NCBI GenBank assembly: GCA_030044035.1
Contig: JASHWN010000014.1
Location: 1 to 10,552, forward strand
DNA from: Xanthobacteraceae bacterium
GTDB taxonomy: Bacteria; Pseudomonadota; Alphaproteobacteria; Rhizobiales; Xanthobacteraceae
Length of the DNA: 10,552 nucleotides
Direction: 5' to 3'
Below are positions 5,693 to 10,552 of this stretch, in pieces. The position numbers and the translations under genes were made by a program. The notes beneath the pieces are model-generated. The model was not told the origin of the DNA, did not search any database, and saw nothing but the letters and a program-made list of their open reading frames with translations. The number at the start of each line of letters is the position of its first letter. Position 1 is the first letter of the stretch.

Positions 5693-5709
5693 TAGCGCCC
5701 CAACATTCG

Positions 5710-6951
5710 TCAATCGGCCAGGGTCAGGAAGCGCTCGCCGTGCAGATACCGCGCCAGGTTGAGCTTGGCGTCGTTGCCGAGCGGGCCGGAAAGCTCTGCC
5801 GGCCGGAATGATTGTCTCCTGCACATCTCGTCGATCGTCTCTCGGATTTTTTCCGGCAGGACGAACTTCTTGCCGGCGAATTCCATGACGACGCCACGCC
5901 GCTCGATAGAGATGTGATAGCTGCCCGCGGCGGGAGTTTTGAGCCGCGTTTGCAATCCGATTACCGCGACCTCCGAATGAAACCGTTCCTGCGGGGCAAG
6001 GCGGGCGGACCTCACCTTCTGCAAAAAGTTTTCGATCAGCCGCTCGCCGTCGATATTGTTTCGCAATAGATCCAGGCATTGGACGAGATCGCGCTGCAGC
6101 GTCCTTTTGAGCTCATCGCGGCCGATGAAACCGGGCGGCAACGCGGCGCGCAGCGGAGCGATTTCCTTTGCCGCGTTGGCAAGCTCGGCAATGAGCTCGA
6201 CCCGGGTGTAGACCGTTATGCCGATGGTGACGTGCGCCGAATGGCCGTGCGAGGTGTGGGCGGCGTGCACGTAGCCGCGCGGCAGATACAAAAGGTCGCC
6301 CGGCTGCAGCTCGAGTTCGAGCAGCGGCGGCGGCAAAGCAAAACCGATGGGGCTGAACGGTTGGCCGCGGTGCGGCAGCGGTTGCGCCGGCTCGAACACG
6401 CGCCAGCGCTTGGTGCCGGCGATCTGCAGGACGAACACCTCATGGGTGTCGTAGTGCGGCGTGAATCCCGGCGAATCTCCGGGCGTCAGATAGGCGTTGG
6501 CGTGCACCGGGTGGCTGAATTCGTCTTCCAGCGCCGAGCACAAAAGGTGCAACGGCGGCCAGGTCCGCTGCAGCGCCGGCAACACCACGGTCGCACCCGA
6601 GCCATATTCGGACTGGATTTGTCGGAGGTCAGGCACGCCGTTGAAGAACTCGGTGCCGTGCTTGATATTCCTGGTATAGGCCTCCGCCGGCAGATAGGAG
6701 CCGTTCCTGGCGAGCTGGATCGCCGGATAACGCAAGTCCGCGGACGAAATGATGCCATCCAAATCGGCATTGGTGATGACGCCGTCATAAAAGTGCGGCT
6801 CGCCGCGGCGGCGATAAAGCGGCTTGCGCTCCCAATGCTCGCGGAAGAAGTCGTCGAACCCAAGGGGGGCGATCAGCGCGGCTGGATCAAGCGCCGCTCT
6901 TCCCGGGCAATCGGCCATTTGCTCTCCGGCATCGGCTATTTGTTCGCTCAT
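5710..6951 (-). CDS. JmjC/cupin-4 family 2-oxoglutarate/Fe(II) oxygenase
   Basis: This 413-residue protein belongs to the family of ribosomal oxygenases (E. coli YcfD/RoxA, human MINA53 and NO66), which hydroxylate a side chain of a protein using Fe(II), O2 and 2-oxoglutarate. The JmjC core shows the iron triad: H166 and D168 in TPHYDTHEVF, and H229 in YLPRGYVHAAH. The strand after the first ligands (LQIAGTKRWRVFEP) is typical. The C-terminal part (about 260-413) would hold the dimerisation and winged-helix regions, in keeping with family length. The start ATG 6951 lies 7 nt after the TonB receptor stop, so the genes are co-transcribed; a longer frame from 7014 would overlap the receptor. True RoxA genes are usually not linked to outer-membrane receptors, so its substrate here may be a peptide or partner protein of this operon. 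That is inference. Confidence 0.9.
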   Translation of the reverse strand: MSEQIADAGEQMADCPGRAALDPAALIAPLGFDDFFREHWERKPLYRRRGEPHFYDGVITNADLDGIISSADLRYPAIQLARNGSYLPAEAYTRNIKHGTEFFNGVPDLRQIQSEYGSGATVVLPALQRTWPPLHLLCSALEDEFSHPVHANAYLTPGDSPGFTPHYDTHEVFVLQIAGTKRWRVFEPAQPLPHRGQPFSPIGFALPPPLLELELQPGDLLYLPRGYVHAAHTSHGHSAHVTIGITVYTRVELIAELANAAKEIAPLRAALPPGFIGRDELKRTLQRDLVQCLDLLRNNIDGERLIENFLQKVRSARLAPQERFHSEVAVIGLQTRLKTPAAGSYHISIERRGVVMEFAGKKFVLPEKIRETIDEMCRRQSFRPAELSGPLGNDAKLNLARYLHGERFLTLAD

Positions 6952-6958
6952 CGGGCGC

Positions 6959-9900
6959 TCAATAGTTGCCGAAGAGCGGCCCGAATTTATAGGCGAGACC
7001 GACGCGAACGTCACTGACCGGCACTGGGTTCGCGGCAGCGGCGGAATTGGTGGCGACGTTAACGAAGCCCGCGGTCTTCAGCTCGGTGTAGCGGTATTCG
7101 AGGCGGCCGAAGACGTTGCCGGTCAAGGCGTAGTCCAGTCCGGCGCCGGCGGTCCAGCCGGAAAAGTTGCCGCCATTGGCAGCGAACGGAGCGGAGCCGA
7201 GAAGCGCGTAGGTGTTCGCAGGATCGCCCCATGCCAACCCGCCGGTGCCGAAGACAAGGAAACGATCGAAGGCAAAGCCCAATCGGCCGCGGACCGACTC
7301 GTAGTTTTTGATCGTGGTCGAGACGGTGAAAGGGCCGCCGGGAAGGGCGCCGGTGGCGCCGAGCGCGGCCTGCTGTTGACTGTTGCCGGTCAGGTTGGCG
7401 CGCTGCCAATCGGCTTCTACTCCGGCCACCCACTGACCGAGTTGATAATTGGCACCGGCGAAGATTCCGGCAAACGGGCCGTTCACGCTGTAATCGTAGG
7501 CCGCCAAAGGTGCCCCCGCCGCGGTGGTCAAAATTCCGTTGGCGGCCTGCCAGCCATAGCCGCTGTCGCCGCCGATGTAGAACCCGGTCCAGGTGAAGGC
7601 AGGGGAAACAGAAGGTGCCTTGACGGGAAGCGCGGGCCCGTCGGCGTAACGAGCGGGCGGCGACTTGTAGACCACCGGCGCGGCATTGGCGCTCGCCGGT
7701 GCGCCCCAGTTGAACTTGTAGTTCACCCCGACGTCGAGCGTGCTCACTTTGGTCGTCGACGTCGTGGCGAGTTCTGAGAACGGCAATCCGATCACCGTCG
7801 ATCCGTAGTCGGTATAGCGATACTCGGCGAAGGCGTTCCAGTTCTGGGCAAAGGCAACCGCCACTCCCGCGCCCGCGGTCCAGCCGCCGAGATAGCGGTT
7901 GACCGCCTCGTCGGTGCCGGCGGTCGCCAGGTTGAGCGTGCCGGTCAATTGGGTGCGGATGTATTGATTGCTCGACCAGGCCCAGCCGCCGGTGCCGTAA
8001 AGCAGCACGTTGTCGAGCGCGTAGCCGAGCCGCCCGCGCACGGTTTCGCTGTCGAACACGGTGAGCTGGCTGGCGCTGGTGCCGGACGCATCCGTGGCCG
8101 TGATCGACTTGGTGCCGCCGGAGGTCACGTCGCCGACAACGCCGATCACGACGCGCGATGGCAGCATATAATCGTAGCCGACCTGAACGCCGCCGTGCCA
8201 ATTCGGCGGACTGCCGTAGATCGGCGCCGTCGTGCTGCCCGTTGCGGCGTTGACGGTGCTGCCGCTGGTGTTCGACAACGCGGCACCGACATGCGCGCCG
8301 ACATAAAGCCCGGTCCAATCGTAGGCCCCGGGCCGCAGCGGCGCCGCCGGAAACGATCGCTTCATGTCGGCGGCCATCGCCGGAATGTTGAGCGTGCCGA
8401 TCGTCTCCAGCGGTCCGGCGAGCGTCAACCGAAAGGCCAGCGGCTCGACCGGGTGGTAGACGTAGTCCATGAAGCCGTTGGCGCAGACCGCCGCCGGAAT
8501 CTTCGGCGTCGGATTGCACATGGCGTACAGGGCATCGGAGGTGAGCAGTGTGCCATAGGCGTAGGTGGCCAAATCGGTCGTCGAGTTGAGCAGGTTGAGC
8601 GCGTCGAGCTGGATGCGCCAGCCGTTCTCGAACCGGTAACCGACGCCGGCATTGATGATGTTGAATGGCGGCGACTGGAAGATGCCGTCCTCGGTCAGCG
8701 GCCGCGAGCTGATGTAGCGCCAGCGCAGCGCGCTGAACCAGCCGGCCTTCGCGCCGAGCGTGATGCCGGCCGACGCGATCATCCAAGGCGCGTTATAGAC
8801 GTAATTGCCCGGCGCATTGCCGATCTGCGACTGCGGATAGCCGGCGAGCGACTGGTAGAGCGCCGCTTGGGTATAGTCGTAACCGATAAACCGCGCCCGC
8901 GACAGCGCCAGATTGGCGTCGATGTGTGCCCACGAGACCGGACGGTAATCGTTGGTGAACTCGACGCCGGTGCGGTCGCTGGGCAGGCCCGGCGTGGTAT
9001 CGCCGGTATCGCCGTCGAAAAACAGCTCGGAGTTCTGATGGATGTAGAACAGGCTGACCGAGCTGTCGAGGTTCGGTATGGCTTTGCTGCGGACGCCGAC
9101 CTCGGCGCCGGTCGAGCGCACCAGAAACGGCGACCATCCCTCGGGCGTCGCCGGATCGCCCGGCACCTGGGTGACCAGCGTGCTGCGCGCGTCGTTGCTG
9201 TGGTAGCCGCCGCCGGCGCCGACAAAAAATTCGGTGTTGGCGAACGGCCCCAGCACCATGCGGAATTTCGGGCTGCCGATGGCCTCTTGGCGATATCCCG
9301 AATTCGCCGGCTGCAGGATCGAGTTGACCGAAGCTGCATAATAATCGCCGCGCCAACCGAGGACCGTCTGCAACCAGTTGGTCCAGTGTATCGTATTCTC
9401 GGTGTAGATTGCGCCGTTGCCTTCGCCGACGTGATCGTAGATGTACGGCGTCAACAGCTGCCGCTGATCCGAATAGTTCAATGCCGTAATGATGTCGTCG
9501 TAGCGCGATTGGACGCCGATCAAGGTCTCGGTCGGTAGACCGAACAGCGCGCCGTCGAACGTGCGCGAGGCGCCGCCGCCGCCGTAAACGCGATCGTCGT
9601 GCTGATGGAATTGATCACCGTTCACCGGATTGTAGGTGTCATAGGTGTAGTTGTTCCACAGGTCCATCATGTATTTGACGACATAGGCGTTGGCCTTCCA
9701 CGATCCGTCGTCGGTGGTTTGCGCCAGGCGCCCCGACAGCGAGAAGCGGGCGGTGTCGCCGCCGTCGGTCCCATCGAACTGGCCATAAAGGCCCATTTGG
9801 CCGGTCGTGTAGTACCGCAGCGCGTTCTGATCGGTCGAGTTCCAGCTATTGGTGTAGGCCGCTGCGGTCAGCGACAGGCCGTCGGTCGCCGTGCCCCGCG

Positions 9901-10552
9901 TGTAGCGCAACAGCCCGGTGAATTTGTTCATGTCGTCGGGATTGGTCCAGGGACCGTCATAGCTGTTGAATTCGCCGGCATAGAGCAGCGTCCCGCCGCC
10001 GAGCTTGGTCGAGCCGAGCGTCAGATAGCGCTCGTAGCCGAAGCTGCCGACGCTGACCGACTCGATATTTTGTTCGACGCTGTCGCGGAAATTGATGTGC
10101 AGGTTGCCGGCATTTTCGAAGTCGCCGACGTCGGCCCAATACGGCCCCTTGCGGATGTCCATGCCGCCGACGGTCTCCGGAATGAGCCAGTTGAGGTCGG
10201 TGTAGCCCTGGCCGTGCGCATGGGTCGGCAGATTGATCGGCACGTCGTCGACGAAGGTGGCGAGATCGGTGCCGTGATCGAGATTCCAGCCGCGCAAATA
10301 ATACTGATTGGCCTTGCCGGCGTCGGCGTGCATGACCGTCATCAGGCCGGGCGCAGCCTCGACGATTTCACCGGGACGCGAGATCGGACGGGCGTTGAGG
10401 TCCGCGCCCGAGACCGTCATCTGGCTGCCCATGGTCGGCGCCACCGCCGCGCCGCCGGCGATATTCGGCGCGCCGGTCTCGTAGGGCGAAGGCGCGGCCG
10501 GCACCGTCGCTTGTGCCGGGGCGTTTGCCGGGGCGCGGACGCGGCGTTGCTG
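6959..10552 (-). CDS. TonB-dependent receptor fused to two Omp25/31-like beta barrels (5' end outside window)
   Basis: One unbroken frame of 1181 codons from 10504, plus 16 more codons to the window edge; signal peptide and TonB box lie outside. Numbers count from the codon at 10504. Residues 28-150 are the plug domain (MTVSGADLNARPISRPGEIV; YYLRGWNLDHGTDLATFVDD; LPTHAHGQGYTDL). Residues about 150-705 are the large TonB-receptor barrel, ending near AFRLTLAGPLE. At 710-725 a segment with AMAADMK resembles the cleavage site and mature start of a small Omp. Then come two small-porin domains of about 205-212 residues: 728-933 (DWTGLYVGAHVG to YKFNW) and 970-1181 (TWTGFYIGGDSG to LAYKFGPLFGNY), joined by a Pro/Ala linker. 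The two are diverged paralogues of Omp25/Omp31 type. Such receptors import scarce metal complexes or cofactors using the proton motive force. The ligand is unknown; nikR nearby hints at nickel. JmjC and nucleotidyltransferase genes follow. Confidence 0.9.
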   Translation of the reverse strand, partial: QQRRVRAPANAPAQATVPAAPSPYETGAPNIAGGAAVAPTMGSQMTVSGADLNARPISRPGEIVEAAPGLMTVMHADAGKANQYYLRGWNLDHGTDLATFVDDVPINLPTHAHGQGYTDLNWLIPETVGGMDIRKGPYWADVGDFENAGNLHINFRDSVEQNIESVSVGSFGYERYLTLGSTKLGGGTLLYAGEFNSYDGPWTNPDDMNKFTGLLRYTRGTATDGLSLTAAAYTNSWNSTDQNALRYYTTGQMGLYGQFDGTDGGDTARFSLSGRLAQTTDDGSWKANAYVVKYMMDLWNNYTYDTYNPVNGDQFHQHDDRVYGGGGASRTFDGALFGLPTETLIGVQSRYDDIITALNYSDQRQLLTPYIYDHVGEGNGAIYTENTIHWTNWLQTVLGWRGDYYAASVNSILQPANSGYRQEAIGSPKFRMVLGPFANTEFFVGAGGGYHSNDARSTLVTQVPGDPATPEGWSPFLVRSTGAEVGVRSKAIPNLDSSVSLFYIHQNSELFFDGDTGDTTPGLPSDRTGVEFTNDYRPVSWAHIDANLALSRARFIGYDYTQAALYQSLAGYPQSQIGNAPGNYVYNAPWMIASAGITLGAKAGWFSALRWRYISSRPLTEDGIFQSPPFNIINAGVGYRFENGWRIQLDALNLLNSTTDLATYAYGTLLTSDALYAMCNPTPKIPAAVCANGFMDYVYHPVEPLAFRLTLAGPLETIGTLNIPAMAADMKRSFPAAPLRPGAYDWTGLYVGAHVGAALSNTSGSTVNAATGSTTAPIYGSPPNWHGGVQVGYDYMLPSRVVIGVVGDVTSGGTKSITATDASGTSASQLTVFDSETVRGRLGYALDNVLLYGTGGWAWSSNQYIRTQLTGTLNLATAGTDEAVNRYLGGWTAGAGVAVAFAQNWNAFAEYRYTDYGSTVIGLPFSELATTSTTKVSTLDVGVNYKFNWGAPASANAAPVVYKSPPARYADGPALPVKAPSVSPAFTWTGFYIGGDSGYGWQAANGILTTAAGAPLAAYDYSVNGPFAGIFAGANYQLGQWVAGVEADWQRANLTGNSQQQAALGATGALPGGPFTVSTTIKNYESVRGRLGFAFDRFLVFGTGGLAWGDPANTYALLGSAPFAANGGNFSGWTAGAGLDYALTGNVFGRLEYRYTELKTAGFVNVATNSAAAANPVPVSDVRVGLAYKFGPLFGNY

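Noticed and set aside
5693..6079. Upstream extension of the nucleotidyltransferase frame
   Set aside because: It lies wholly in the JmjC gene in another frame and is Arg/Pro-rich shadow; the conserved part begins after 5692.
6952..7014. Longer start for the JmjC gene at 7014
   Set aside because: Would overlap the receptor gene by over 50 nt; the ATG at 6951 fits directly after the receptor stop.
6079..7017. 312-codon plus-strand frame opposite the JmjC gene
   Set aside because: Antisense shadow; the minus-strand product has a complete iron triad and family length.
7949..9538. 529-codon open frame on the plus strand inside the TonB receptor gene
   Set aside because: Arg/Gly/Ala-rich with no recognisable domain, antisense to a clearly real receptor; a codon-bias shadow in GC-rich DNA.
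4895..10552. Methanobactin or other named metallophore gene cluster
   Set aside because: No precursor peptide, MbnB/MbnC-like (DUF692) protein or MATE exporter is visible in the window; only the receptor and two enzymes are seen.
1..10552. CRISPR arrays, insertion sequences, tRNA or rRNA genes
   Set aside because: No regularly spaced direct repeats, transposase-like frames or RNA gene signatures were seen on either strand by eye.

Overview
This GC-rich window looks like chromosomal DNA of an alphaproteobacterium, most likely Hyphomicrobiales (Bradyrhizobium, Rhodopseudomonas or Xanthobacteraceae type). The main clues are Omp25/Omp31-type small porin barrels with the D/T-W-T-G-x-Y-x-G opening, and a DUF2946/PCuAC/SCO copper cluster next to an ArsI-containing ars operon. 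The taxonomic placement is inference; there is no rRNA or tRNA to confirm it.

Layout. (1) 1-881, minus strand: arsenic operon arsR-arsI-arsC. It has its own promoter and a likely ArsR operator over the -10 box. Only the first codons of arsC lie in the window. (2) 950-1333, minus: a small secreted COG4315-type protein just upstream of arsR. (3) 1458-3076, plus: a copper-delivery cluster of a DUF2946 protein, a PCuAC periplasmic Cu chaperone with a Met-rich tail, and an SCO1/SenC protein. A hairpin plus T-run lies between the first two genes. (4) 3183-4081, minus: two overlapping genes for unrecognised small membrane proteins with 4 and 3 predicted membrane segments; the first carries intramembrane histidines. 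(5) 4082-4391: intergenic region with a strong NikR-type palindrome and a promoter. (6) 4392-4868, plus: nikR. (7) 4895-10552, minus: an operon of a giant outer-membrane protein (TonB-dependent receptor fused to two Omp25/31-like barrels; its start lies beyond the window), a JmjC/cupin-4 oxygenase and a nucleotidyltransferase-fold protein.

How it fits together. The window groups arsenic detoxification, copper insertion into cytochrome oxidase (or similar) and nickel-responsive regulation. The least conventional part is the last operon, where tight spacing (7 and 17 nt) ties a three-barrel outer-membrane receptor to a predicted 2-oxoglutarate/Fe(II) oxygenase and a nucleotidyltransferase, facing nikR tail to tail. 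Nickel or a nickel chelate is a reasonable guess for the receptor ligand, but nothing in the window proves it: the receptor's promoter, where a NikR site would be expected, is outside.
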